NCBI GenBank assembly: GCA_030038255.1
Contig: JASHPH010000197.1
Span: forward strand, 1 to 36,403
Length of the DNA stretch: 36,403 nucleotides
Source: Candidatus Sulfotelmatobacter sp.
GTDB lineage: Bacteria; Acidobacteriota; Terriglobia; Terriglobales; Acidobacteriaceae
Reading direction: 5' to 3'
The position numbers were made by a program, and so were the translations under genes. Shown here in pieces: positions 24,406-33,322 of this stretch. Every line of letters starts with the position of its first letter. Within the stretch, counting starts at the first letter, position 1. A model generated the notes under the pieces. That model was given only the letters and a program-made list of their open reading frames with translations. It was not told where the DNA came from and made no database searches.

Positions 24406-24592
24406 AATCTCGACCGGCTCCAAATACTTTAGGATCAAAATCGAGCGCACTTTCTTGTTGTGTGTATTGGCGCTCTTAACAGCTCGCGGCTTTGACGGAG
24501 GACGGCGGCGCGTCGGCAGACGAGCCGCCCGCCCCCTTGACAGCCGCCCGCTCACATCCGTAAAATTAGCACTCGATAGGCGGCAGTGCTAA
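24395..24592 (+). CDS. Possible small protein overlapping the groESL control region (doubtful)
   Basis: A 65-codon frame starting MEIEISTGSKYFRIKIERTF, overlapping the excisionase-like gene by 11 nt (translational-coupling geometry) and preceded by GGGAGG. It contains one short hydrophobic stretch (FLLCVLALLTA), then an Arg-rich tail. Its last 55 bp are the groESL promoter and CIRCE, and its stop codon is the last three bases of CIRCE, so the tail sequence is constrained by other signals. It may be a chance frame. Confidence 0.28.
   Translation: MEIEISTGSKYFRIKIERTFLLCVLALLTARGFDGGRRRVGRRAARPLDSRPLTSVKLALDRRQC
24537..24566 (+). promoter_or_regulatory. Promoter of groES-groEL
   Basis: TTGACA (24537-24542) and TAAAAT (24561-24566), 18-bp spacer. 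The -10 shares its last T with the first base of the CIRCE operator, so HrcA bound there would block transcription start. Confidence 0.85.
24566..24592 (+). promoter_or_regulatory. CIRCE operator (HrcA binding site)
   Basis: TTAGCACTC - 9 bp - CAGTGCTAA. It differs from the consensus inverted repeat (TTAGCACTC-N9-GAGTGCTAA) at one base. CIRCE is the operator of the heat-shock repressor HrcA, so groESL here is expected to be HrcA-controlled. hrcA is not in the window. Confidence 0.93.
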
Positions 24593-24630
24593 CAACTCCG
24601 CCTAACCCATCTGAATCATAGGGTTACGAT

Positions 24631-24671
24631 GATCCATCGGCGCTGGGGAAGCAAGAATGGGCTGGTGGATC
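24631..24671 (+). promoter_or_regulatory. Hairpin in the groES leader
   Basis: GATCCATCGGC (24631-24641) pairs with GCTGGTGGATC (24661-24671), an 11-bp stem with a few G-U pairs, in the ~120-nt leader. It does not overlap the Shine-Dalgarno (24701-24706). It may protect the mRNA; function is inferred. Confidence 0.4.
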
Positions 24672-24713
24672 GAAAGCAGACCAAACCTCTTACTAACTGA
24701 AAGGAGTTCGAAC

Positions 24714-25040
24714 ATGGCGAAATTCACACCGCTCCATGACCGCATCCTGGTGCGGCGCATTGAAGAAGGAGAAACCACTCGCGGCGGCATCATCATCCCC
24801 GACTCGGCGAAAGAGAAGCCGCAGGAGGGTGAAGTGATCTCCGCGGGCAAAGGCAAGATCAACGAAGAAGGCAAGGTTCGCCCACTCGACGTGAAGGAAG
24901 GCGACCGCATCCTGTTCGGCAAGTACTCGGGCACCGAAATCAAGCTCGATGGTCAAGACTACATCATCATGCGCGAAGAGGAAGTGCTCGGCATCCTGTC
25001 CGGTGCAGCGAAGAAAGAAACGGCGGGCAGCAGGAAATAA
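24714..25040 (+). CDS. groES: Co-chaperonin GroES (Hsp10)
   Basis: The lid of the GroEL chamber, a heptamer in the cytoplasm. The product has 108 residues: [20 protein letters not shown] at the start, the mobile-loop region [40 protein letters not shown] and EEEVLGIL at the end of the fold. A C-terminal extension of about ten residues ([11 protein letters not shown]) exceeds the usual 94-97. AAGGAG lies at 24701-24706 before the ATG. It is the first gene after the CIRCE-controlled promoter. Confidence 0.97.
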   Translation: MAKFTPLHDRILVRRIEEGETTRGGIIIPDSAKEKPQEGEVISAGKGKINEEGKVRPLDVKEGDRILFGKYSGTEIKLDGQDYIIMREEEVLGILSGAAKKETAGSRK

Positions 25041-26967
<1,927 letters not shown>

Positions 26968-27008
26968 GAAGCAGCTCCGAGCTTTGAGCTCTGAGCTACG
27001 AGAAATCG

Positions 27009-27032
27009 AAGCCCCGCCGCTAGGCGGGGCTT
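27009..27032 (+). terminator. Rho-independent terminator of groESL
   Basis: A perfect 10-bp stem AAGCCCCGCC / GGCGGGGCTT with loop GCTA, followed by TCTTG. It lies 42 bp after the groEL stop. Confidence 0.9.
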
Positions 27033-27108
27033 TCTTGTATCCGGTGGCCGCCAGCCAAACCCAATGTTCATGGATTTGAATATGTCAGGTATTGCGAATC
27101 CATGACGG

Positions 27109-28302
27109 ATGCTTTTTGCTGAGAGCATGCGATTCGGAACATTTGGCTCGGACTACGATCATTACGACGATGGCCCGGATGTGCCCGATGGCTACATCCC
27201 CGAGGGCGACGCCCTCGAGTTCGTTTTCGAGCACCAGCGGGATGCCGTCGAAGAGGCGGTAAGAGATGAGGCGGCGCACTGGCTGAACACCGGAAGACAA
27301 TGGCTGGACCTTCTGAACATTGTTTCCCGCCACGACAAAGAACAGCTTAGAGAAACAATAAGAAAGGGCGTGACGGGCGCCCACACTGCCGAATCGGATG
27401 CTAGCTCGGAATCGCAACTCTTTGCCGTAGCAAGCGACGCCGCGAGGCTTCTTGAATCCACGGGATCGCCGTACGCCATCCTCTGCACTTTGAACAACCT
27501 CACATGGGCCAACGATCTGATCAGTCTTACCAGGGCGTTTCGTGAACTCCTTTTCCTGCTATCAGAATCGGACAACTCTTGGCTCGTGCACTACCACCTC
27601 GAAAAACCGCTCGCGGAAGTCAATTCGGCGTTGGCAATGGGACGCCCCGCAGAGTTGAAATGGGGGACGGTCCAACACAAGGATCGTAAGTTCTTTCGCC
27701 GAACTAACCCTGAATCAACCCCACTGCACTCACACATCGCGGAATGGATATGCGAGTTCATGGTCGTGCACTCGTCGAGCCTAGGGCTCTCTGTTTGTGC
27801 GGAATGCGGCACTATCTTCGTGCGTGAACGCCGCGATAACGTCTACTGCTCCAAGGCCTGCCAAAATCGAATCGCCTACAAGCGCAAGAAGATATTTGAG
27901 TCGGGCGCTTTGGTCGAAGAGAAAATCGATCCGAACGCCCCGTCAGGCCTGACACGCGGCATGTGGATCAGTCATCCCAGGCTCGGGCTCGGCCGGATCG
28001 AGGCTGTTCGGTTTTCGGACCGGAGGCTGTGGGTTCAGTTCGAGGGCCACGGATTCGGCGAGCGCATTCCGGATGGGAAAACCGGTGAAGAAACATTAGC
28101 GAAAGTGCGAGAAGGGCGAAAAGAAAAACCTGTCAGCTGGGAAGAAGTTGTTGATCCCAGGTCGATCGAGCTAAGGGTCAGGTTTCTTCAGATCGCGCGT
28201 ACCTTTCGAGCGTGGGAATTATTTCCACATGGTAAGAAGGCGGAGAGCATCCCGACCTTTTATCGCGTGGTGGACCCATCAACGCTGGCAGACCTCCTAT
28301 GA
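27109..28302 (+). CDS. CGNR-like zinc-finger protein with C-terminal extension, unknown
   Basis: A 397-residue soluble protein. An acidic N-terminus (SDYDHYDDGPDVPDG) is followed by a helical region of about 180 residues, then a zinc-finger-like site: CAEC (230-233) and CSKAC (247-251) followed by QNR, as in CGNR zinc fingers of putative stress-related transcription factors. After it comes a small beta-domain around GMWISHPRLGLGRIEAVRF, resembling the DNA/RNA-polymerase-contacting fold of DUF3553/CarD-like modules, and a helical end. The start could also be ATG 27127 (MRFGTFGSD); neither has a good Shine-Dalgarno. A DNA-binding role is inferred. The toxin-antitoxin pair follows after 36 bp. 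Confidence 0.72.
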   Translation: MLFAESMRFGTFGSDYDHYDDGPDVPDGYIPEGDALEFVFEHQRDAVEEAVRDEAAHWLNTGRQWLDLLNIVSRHDKEQLRETIRKGVTGAHTAESDASSESQLFAVASDAARLLESTGSPYAILCTLNNLTWANDLISLTRAFRELLFLLSESDNSWLVHYHLEKPLAEVNSALAMGRPAELKWGTVQHKDRKFFRRTNPESTPLHSHIAEWICEFMVVHSSSLGLSVCAECGTIFVRERRDNVYCSKACQNRIAYKRKKIFESGALVEEKIDPNAPSGLTRGMWISHPRLGLGRIEAVRFSDRRLWVQFEGHGFGERIPDGKTGEETLAKVREGRKEKPVSWEEVVDPRSIELRVRFLQIARTFRAWELFPHGKKAESIPTFYRVVDPSTLADLL

Positions 28303-28338
28303 TCTTCGCCCAACTCAGCGCGTGTTACCGAGGTTACC

Positions 28339-28776
28339 GTGACAAAGCATACGGGAAACATGTATACAAGTAACAAGAAATCCGATGATCTGCCCGACTC
28401 GGCGGGCGGCCAGAAGCTGATCCCGCTTATCTTTCAGGGTGATTCGCGGCGGGTGCTGCAGGGCTTCCCTGACGAAGCGAAGGGCGATCTCGGATATGCT
28501 TTGTACCGGTTGCAGCTCGGTCAGACGCCACCGGACCGAAAGCCGGTTCAAACGGTCGGGCCGGGCGTTTACGAACTGCGCGAGAGCGATGCGAGAGGTT
28601 GGTACCGCGTGCTCTACGTGCGGCGCGAGAGAGTAATCCAGGTCCTGCATTGCTTCGAAAAGCGGTCGAACGCTATCGAGCAGAGGGATATTGAAACGGC
28701 TAGAGCACGCCTGAAGCGCGTGCTTGAGGCCGAACGCGAGGAAAAGAAGAATGCCAAAGCGCTCCGAAAAAGATGA
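28339..28776 (+). CDS. RelE/HigB-like toxin (Gp49-type)
   Basis: A 145-residue protein of the RelE/ParE superfamily, phage-Gp49/HigB-like branch. Its core is LIPLIFQGDSRRVLQGFPDE, LGYALYRLQLGQTPPDRKPV, GVYELRESDARGWYRVLYV and IQVLHCFEKRSNAIEQRDIE, the usual strand pattern with conserved Arg and Phe-x-Lys (FEKRS) positions. It would be an mRNA interferase. The first ~25 residues are not conserved in look, so ATG 28360 is a possible alternative to GTG 28339. Its gene overlaps the antitoxin by 26 bp, toxin first, as in higBA. Two GTTACCG copies (28324, 28334) lie at its start and could be the operator. Confidence 0.8.
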   Translation: MTKHTGNMYTSNKKSDDLPDSAGGQKLIPLIFQGDSRRVLQGFPDEAKGDLGYALYRLQLGQTPPDRKPVQTVGPGVYELRESDARGWYRVLYVRRERVIQVLHCFEKRSNAIEQRDIETARARLKRVLEAEREEKKNAKALRKR

Positions 28777-29065
28777 ATACAGGGTGGTAGGGAGCGTGTT
28801 GGAGGAACTCGGGCTGGACCGGCAGGCGGCGCTGGAATTGAAACTGAAGGCGGCGCTGCATCAGAAGATTCTGCAACTGGTGAAGCGGCGGCGGCTCCGC
28901 GCCCGGGATCTGGAACGAATCCTGGAGATTCAGCAACCGCGCGTGAGCGAATTGATGCGCGGCAAGCTCTCGACGCTCAGCGTAGCACGGTTGCTACTCT
29001 ATGCCGATCTGTTGGGCGCGGAAGCGGAAGTTAAGCTTCGGTCGAGAGCTCATGCTGCTGCGTGA
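28751..29065 (+). CDS. XRE-type antitoxin (HigA-like)
   Basis: A 104-residue protein. The C-terminal two-thirds hold an XRE/HTH_37 domain: LRARDLERILEIQQPRVSEL with recognition helix QPRVSELMRGK, and LSVARLLLYADLLG. The N-terminus (EYRVVGSVLEELGLDRQAAL) probably contacts the toxin. It neutralises the toxin and represses the operon by analogy to higBA. The ATG at 28751 lies inside the toxin gene and is preceded by GAGGAAAAGAAG, so translation is coupled. Confidence 0.85.
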   Translation: MPKRSEKDEYRVVGSVLEELGLDRQAALELKLKAALHQKILQLVKRRRLRARDLERILEIQQPRVSELMRGKLSTLSVARLLLYADLLGAEAEVKLRSRAHAAA

Positions 29066-29078
29066 TTGCCCGCCCACA

Positions 29079-29133
29079 GGGGCTAAAGCCCCGATTCATT
29101 TCGGTGTCTTCTTGGCACGGCTGAAGCCGTGCC
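29079..29133. repeat. Short palindromic repeats, family C
   Basis: GGGGCTAAAGCCCC (29079-29092) and GGCACGGCTGAAGCCGTGCC (29114-29133). The first recurs at 30681; the second recurs in reverse complement within the aminotransferase insert (11831-11850). They lie between the antitoxin and the convergent DinB-like gene. Confidence 0.8.
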
Positions 29134-29156
29134 CTTCCCGGTCCCCGACGCTTCCC

Positions 29157-29738
29157 TTATTGCTTCGGTTGTGATTCTGACTTCTCCGGCTTCGGTGCGG
29201 GCATGGCTCCCTGCTGCTCGCTGGTGGGCGGCACGATGCCCTTCATCCGCATGTAGGTGACCAGGTTGCCGTAGTGCTCCATGTTGTGGCCGACGTTGAG
29301 GCTCAGCAGAGCGTACTTCGGTGCGTCGTTGCCGAAAAACTTCACCGTCTGAGTGGCCGCGGCGTCGGTCATGGAGCCGTAAACTTTGTCGCAATAGGCG
29401 AAGCCGTCCTTGAGTGCGGCGATCAGATCGGCTTTGGAGGTTTTGGTCTTCTCGATTTGCAGGTCGGGATTTTTCTCGCCCGCAGCTATGGAGCAGAACA
29501 GATACTGGGCATCGGCCAGGTGTCCGATGATCTGGCCGTAGCTGCGGACGGTGTCGACGGGCTTGAAGCTGTAATTCTCCTCGGGCATTTTTTCGGCGGA
29601 ACGGAGCAGAATTCCCTTGGTTCTTTCATAGCCGCGCTTGTTCATCGCGCTGAACGGATTATCGGTGGACTGCTTCTCCTGAGAGAAGGCGGGCAGAGCC
29701 AGAACACACAGCAGAATTGTGGGCAGAAGTTTTCGCAT
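29157..29738 (-). CDS. Exported DinB-family protein
   Basis: A 193-residue protein with a signal peptide (MRKLLPTILLCVLALPAFSQ) and a DinB/YfiT-type four-helix bundle: NPFSAMNKRGYERTKGILL, YGQIIGHLADAQYLF with a probable metal-ligand His, and NVGHNMEHYGNLVTYMRMKG with two further His, completing the metal-binding triad. The C-terminus is a Pro/Lys/Gln tail. DinB-like proteins often are thiol- or metal-dependent transferases; substrate unknown, and export is a feature seen in soil Acidobacteriota-like sets (inference). The start at 29738 has AAAGGAG six bases upstream. Confidence 0.88.
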   Translation of the reverse strand: MRKLLPTILLCVLALPAFSQEKQSTDNPFSAMNKRGYERTKGILLRSAEKMPEENYSFKPVDTVRSYGQIIGHLADAQYLFCSIAAGEKNPDLQIEKTKTSKADLIAALKDGFAYCDKVYGSMTDAAATQTVKFFGNDAPKYALLSLNVGHNMEHYGNLVTYMRMKGIVPPTSEQQGAMPAPKPEKSESQPKQ

Positions 29739-29911
29739 GGGTTCTCCTTTTTGAGTGGTATGCAAGGGTAGCAGAAAACTCGAAAAGACTTGTTAACGGA
29801 ATGCCGAGTCTGTCGGTATCACGGACGAAAACGCAAGGCGTGGTGGATGATGAAAGGCCAGGGCCGGCCCAAGCTCGGCTGATCCGTTAACATCGTTCTC
29901 AGCTACCATCG

Positions 29912-30688
29912 TTGTCCGTTACCATCTCCGGCGTGGGGATCTTCAATCCTGAGGAACGCGAGCAGTTGCGCGATGAACTCGTTTCTGCTGCGCAGAACGA
30001 TCCTAACCTTTGTGGCGCGGCGCATACGGGATCGGCAGCGGCGGGGCAGCTGGACCGCTGGTCCGATATCGACCTGGCACTCTGCCTGAAGGCGACGGCC
30101 CCTTACGATCAGGTCGTCGCAGAGTGGACCGCGCGGCTGCACTAGCGTAAGGATGCGGTCGCGCACGTGGATGTGATGCGGGGCACGACGCTGTTCCGTG
30201 TGTTTCTGCTGAAGAACACGCTGCAGGTGGATATCGCTTTCTGGCGGGTCGAGGATTTCGGCGCGATCGGCCCGCATTTCCGATTGATATTTGGCGAGGC
30301 GAAGGCGGCACGGGCTGCGCCGCCGGCGAATCCTCAGGATCTGATCGGCATGGCGTGGCTCTATGCTCTGCACGTGCGATCGAGCCTGGCGCGCGGGCGC
30401 TCACTGCAGGCGGAGTACATGCTGAGCGGCATCCGCAACCACGTGTTCGAGCTTGTCTGCCTGCGCTGCGGCGTGATCGCAAAACAGGGACGTGGCCTGG
30501 ACGATCTTCCTGCGCCGGAGCGGGAGGCGGCGGCCAAGTGTATTCCCCGCTCGCTGGAGCCCCCAGAACTGAAGCGGGCATTACAAAACACCATGGAGGT
30601 GTTTGTGCGGGAAATGCGGCACGTTGATCGCGAGCTGGAGAGCAAGCTGTCCACAGTTTTGCACGACATTGGAGAGATCAGGGGCTAA
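29912..30688 (+). pseudogene. Nucleotidyltransferase-domain protein interrupted by an in-frame TAG
   Basis: The frame from 29912 (TTG start) to 30688 reads as one protein broken by a single TAG at 30143-30145. Before the stop lies the nucleotidyltransferase motif GSAAAGQLDRWSDIDLAL, with Gly40-Ser41 and Asp52, Asp54. After it, in the same frame, come AHVDVMRGTTLFRVFLL, NTLQVDIAFW (third acidic position) and a helical C-terminal domain. A working protein would have about 258 residues. There is no frameshift, so a nonsense mutation or a sequence error is the simplest reading. No Shine-Dalgarno is clear. The stop codon at 30686-30688 belongs to a family C repeat. Confidence 0.78.
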
Positions 30689-30694
30689 AGCCCC
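30681..30694. repeat. Short palindromic repeat, family C
   Basis: GGGGCTAAAGCCCC, identical to 29079-29092. Its TAA is the stop codon of the nucleotidyltransferase frame. Confidence 0.8.
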
Positions 30695-30838
30695 CAGCCA
30701 GCAGAGTGCCGGTTTTCCGACTCACGTCCGCGTTCAACGTCCGTCCAAAGAATGTCGCGGGAGAATCGCCATCCCGATGTAGAATCCGGAGAATTGGGGA
30801 TTGGGGCTCACGCTGGGGTTCGGAGCTGGGGTTCAGAA

Positions 30839-31687
30839 ATGAATGCAAGTTTGCCGATCGCCGACGGCGGCGCGGGGCCGGCTGCTGCGGTCAGGCCTTC
30901 TTCCGCCGCGTCCGCTGCCACGGAGCCGAAGCGCCACACCGCCCTGGTGCGTGTAACGCACTGGCTGACCACCGTGGCTTTCCTTGCTCTGCTGCTGACG
31001 GGCGGAGAAATTGTTCTCTCGCATCCGCGGTTTTATTGGGGCGAGGACGGCAACGTGAACATGCGGCCGTGGCTCAATCTGCACCTTCCTTCTTCGCGCG
31101 ACACCGTGCCCACGGGCTACAGATTCGTGCTGCCCGATGAGAATGGCTGGAGCCGCTATCTGCATTTCGAGGCGGCGTGGGTTGCGGTCGTGACGGGATT
31201 ACTGTACGTGCTTTGGGGGCTCTTCAACGGGCACTTCCGGCGCAACGTGCTCCCTGCTCCATCGGACCTTTCCGCGAGGCAGCTCGCCGACTCGGCGATG
31301 AAGCATTTGCGCTTCGAGCGGCCGGGCGCGGAAGAGGCGTGGTCGTACAATGTGCTGCAGCGCCTGTCGTATCTGGTCGTCATCTTCGTGCTCTTCCCGC
31401 TAATGATCTGGACGGGCCTCGCGATGTCGTTCGGGTTTGATGCGGCCTTTCCGCTGGCGGTTAGGCTCTTAGGAGGTCACCAGACGGCGCGGTCCCTGCA
31501 TTTTCTAGTGACGATATTGCTTGTGCTGTTTCTTGTGGTTCACGTTGTGATGGTTTTTGTTGCCGGATTTCGGAGCCGGATGCGGGCCATGATCACCGGG
31601 ACAATGATTACCGGCCGCGCCGACCGTGTAGGGACAGCCGCCTCGACTGTCCGTCGAGCGCAGCTCAACCAGGAGTCGACTTTATGA
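30839..31687 (+). CDS. Cytochrome b561-type membrane subunit
   Basis: A 282-residue inner-membrane di-haem cytochrome b. Four spans are visible: about 40-60 (HWLTTVAFLALLLTGGEIVL), 108-130, 177-200 and 219-243. Candidate haem ligands are His41 (RVTHWL), His109, His221 and His235. It is expected to pass electrons between the quinone pool and the periplasmic molybdoenzyme encoded next. The ATG at 30839 has GGAG about 13 bases upstream. Its gene overlaps the next by 4 nt (ATGA). The last ~20 residues (DRVGTAASTVRRAQLNQEST) are encoded by a family B repeat and are probably not part of the original protein. Confidence 0.88.
   Translation: MNASLPIADGGAGPAAAVRPSSAASAATEPKRHTALVRVTHWLTTVAFLALLLTGGEIVLSHPRFYWGEDGNVNMRPWLNLHLPSSRDTVPTGYRFVLPDENGWSRYLHFEAAWVAVVTGLLYVLWGLFNGHFRRNVLPAPSDLSARQLADSAMKHLRFERPGAEEAWSYNVLQRLSYLVVIFVLFPLMIWTGLAMSFGFDAAFPLAVRLLGGHQTARSLHFLVTILLVLFLVVHVVMVFVAGFRSRMRAMITGTMITGRADRVGTAASTVRRAQLNQESTL
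31628..31669 (+). repeat. Family B repeat inside the end of the cytochrome b gene
   Basis: GTAGGGACAGCCGCC, then ACTGTCC, then GTCGAGCGCAGCTCAAC: the same order of units as at 11751-11796, slightly decayed. It is read in frame and supplies most of the cytochrome's C-terminal tail. Confidence 0.8.
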
Positions 31688-32442
31688 GCGAGATTTCTCG
31701 GCGCACACTAATCACTTCAGGGCTCGCACTCGCGGCCGGCGCTTCCGGCCTCACCGTGGGCGCCAACCTGGCGAAGCGTTACGGGCTCATCCCGCCGGAT
31801 GCGGGGGGAGTTTACGGCCCGGGTGAGACGCTCACCTATGCTGCGCAGCGGCTGCTCGGGAGCCATGCTATGGCGCGGGAATTTTCGCGCAGCGAGATTT
31901 CGAAAAATCCCTTCGCCAACGAAGTCGACCCGCTGGGAGACGACTTCAAACGACTCCAGGCAGCGAACTTTGTCGACTGGAAACTGACTGTGGACGGCTT
32001 GGCGGCGCGACCAACGACTTTCTCGCTGGCCGAGATCACGAGTTTCCCCACGAGTTCGCAGATCACCATGATCGGCTGCGAGGAGGGCTGGACTTACATC
32101 GCCGAATGGGCGGGCGTGCCGCTCTCTTACATTCTCGACCGCGTCGGCGCTCGGCCGCAGGTCCGCTACGTCGTTTACCGCTCGATTCAACCCGACTGGT
32201 GGGAGAGCATCGACATGTCCGATGCCCTGCACGCGCAAACGCTCGTCGCTCACCGAATGAACGGCGCCGAGCTTCCCGTTCCCTTCGGAGGACCGCTGCG
32301 CCTGCGCGTTCCGCGGCAACTGGGCTATAAGAGCGTGAAGTACATCAACCACCTGACTCTCACCGACAACCTCAAACAATTCGGCAAAGGGACAGGCGGG
32401 GCAAACTCAGACGGCGGCTACGCTTGGTACGCCGGCATCTGA
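31684..32442 (+). CDS. Tat-exported molybdopterin-dependent oxidoreductase (sulfite oxidase fold, YedY/MsrP-like)
   Basis: A 252-residue protein. It has a twin-arginine signal (ISRRTLITSGLALAAGASGL), showing folded export with cofactor. The sulfite-oxidase-type Moco domain follows: LTVDGLAARPTTFSLAEI, TMIGCEEGWTY with the molybdenum ligand Cys132, WAGVPLSYIL, and the MNGAELPVPFGGPLRLRVP segment. MsrP (YedY) repairs methionine sulfoxide in the periplasm with the haem protein MsrQ; here the partner is instead a cytochrome b561-type subunit with a 4-nt gene overlap. The substrate is not fixed by the sequence. Confidence 0.92.
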   Translation: MSEISRRTLITSGLALAAGASGLTVGANLAKRYGLIPPDAGGVYGPGETLTYAAQRLLGSHAMAREFSRSEISKNPFANEVDPLGDDFKRLQAANFVDWKLTVDGLAARPTTFSLAEITSFPTSSQITMIGCEEGWTYIAEWAGVPLSYILDRVGARPQVRYVVYRSIQPDWWESIDMSDALHAQTLVAHRMNGAELPVPFGGPLRLRVPRQLGYKSVKYINHLTLTDNLKQFGKGTGGANSDGGYAWYAGI

Positions 32443-32487
32443 CGGCGCGGATCGTTGTGCGATTTCTCTCGTCTGCCTGCTGCCCGC

Positions 32488-33135
32488 CTACTGCTTAGGC
32501 GCAGGAGGAGCCGAATCGGTAGACGCAGCGACCGTGAATGGGAAGATGCTCACGTTCTGAGTTCCGAGCATAAGAGCGTATTCGCCGGCCGGGAGCGGTT
32601 GCTGAGGACGAACCAGCCAGACCATGTTTTCCGGCTGAGATACGTCGGTGGGAATGAGGTCGGTCTGCTGGGCGTCGACCATCTTGCTCGCGCCCACAAC
32701 CGGCAGGACGTGCATCTTCCCACCGTCGAGTTCGCGCGAGTTTTTCTTGGGATGCAGCCGTACGAGGACTGGTTCTCCAGGAAGCGAGAGGAAGTGGCAA
32801 ATGCAAATCACTGGCTGGCCGGGCGCGACCTGGACCGAAGCGTGCAATCCTTCATATTGCGCCACAACTGTGGCTGGCGCGGCTCCATAGGACAACGAAG
32901 ACGCAACGCGGTTCTTTATCCGGCTCTTTGCCGGCATGACGGCGTTGATGGGTACCCAGTCGCCGTTCTGAATCATGACTCCGGGCCGGTCTCCGGGATA
33001 GTCGGTGGAATTGTCGATGGTGACGGGGACGTGCGTGGCTGTGCTGGCGTCGGTTTGAGTCTGCGCAACCGTGAAAGAAGGCAAGCCGGATATAAGGGTA
33101 ATGGCCACGAGCATCGCCTGCGATATCGATTTCAT
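32488..33135 (-). CDS. Exported protein of unknown function
   Basis: A 215-residue exported protein. The signal peptide is MKSISQAMLVAITLISGLPS, cleaved probably near VAQ. The mature part is beta-rich (VTIDNSTDYPGDRPGVMIQN, ENMVWLVRPQQPLPAGEYAL) and contains one Cys-x-Cys (CICH). The C-terminus is Pro/Ala-rich. The phrase PLPAGEYALMLG resembles extracellular immunoglobulin-like modules, but no family can be named. It converges on the molybdoenzyme gene. A start further upstream would put sequence without protein character before the signal peptide. Confidence 0.78.
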   Translation of the reverse strand: MKSISQAMLVAITLISGLPSFTVAQTQTDASTATHVPVTIDNSTDYPGDRPGVMIQNGDWVPINAVMPAKSRIKNRVASSLSYGAAPATVVAQYEGLHASVQVAPGQPVICICHFLSLPGEPVLVRLHPKKNSRELDGGKMHVLPVVGASKMVDAQQTDLIPTDVSQPENMVWLVRPQQPLPAGEYALMLGTQNVSIFPFTVAASTDSAPPAPKQ

Positions 33136-33280
33136 ACAAACCCTCGGGCGCTCCAATCGTGCAACTTCGAATTGACGTTGCAACATATCACCGGGCTGAC
33201 GGATGCGCAATGATGAGGGGCACACAGACGCTGTTTGTCGCGGACAACTGATCTTCCTAGCCGCTAGCCTTTTCGCTGCT

Positions 33281-33302
33281 GGGCGGACGAGGGCGTCCGC
33301 CC
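33281..33302. repeat. GGGCGGAC...GTCCGCCC palindrome
   Basis: 8-bp arms with a 6-base loop. It shares its arms with the right-hand hairpin of the aminotransferase insert (11930-11951). It lies 21 bp after the end of the leftward cytochrome c gene and could also act in its termination, although no T-tract is seen. Confidence 0.7.
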
Positions 33303-33322
33303 GTCCATGTCCGTTACTCGTT

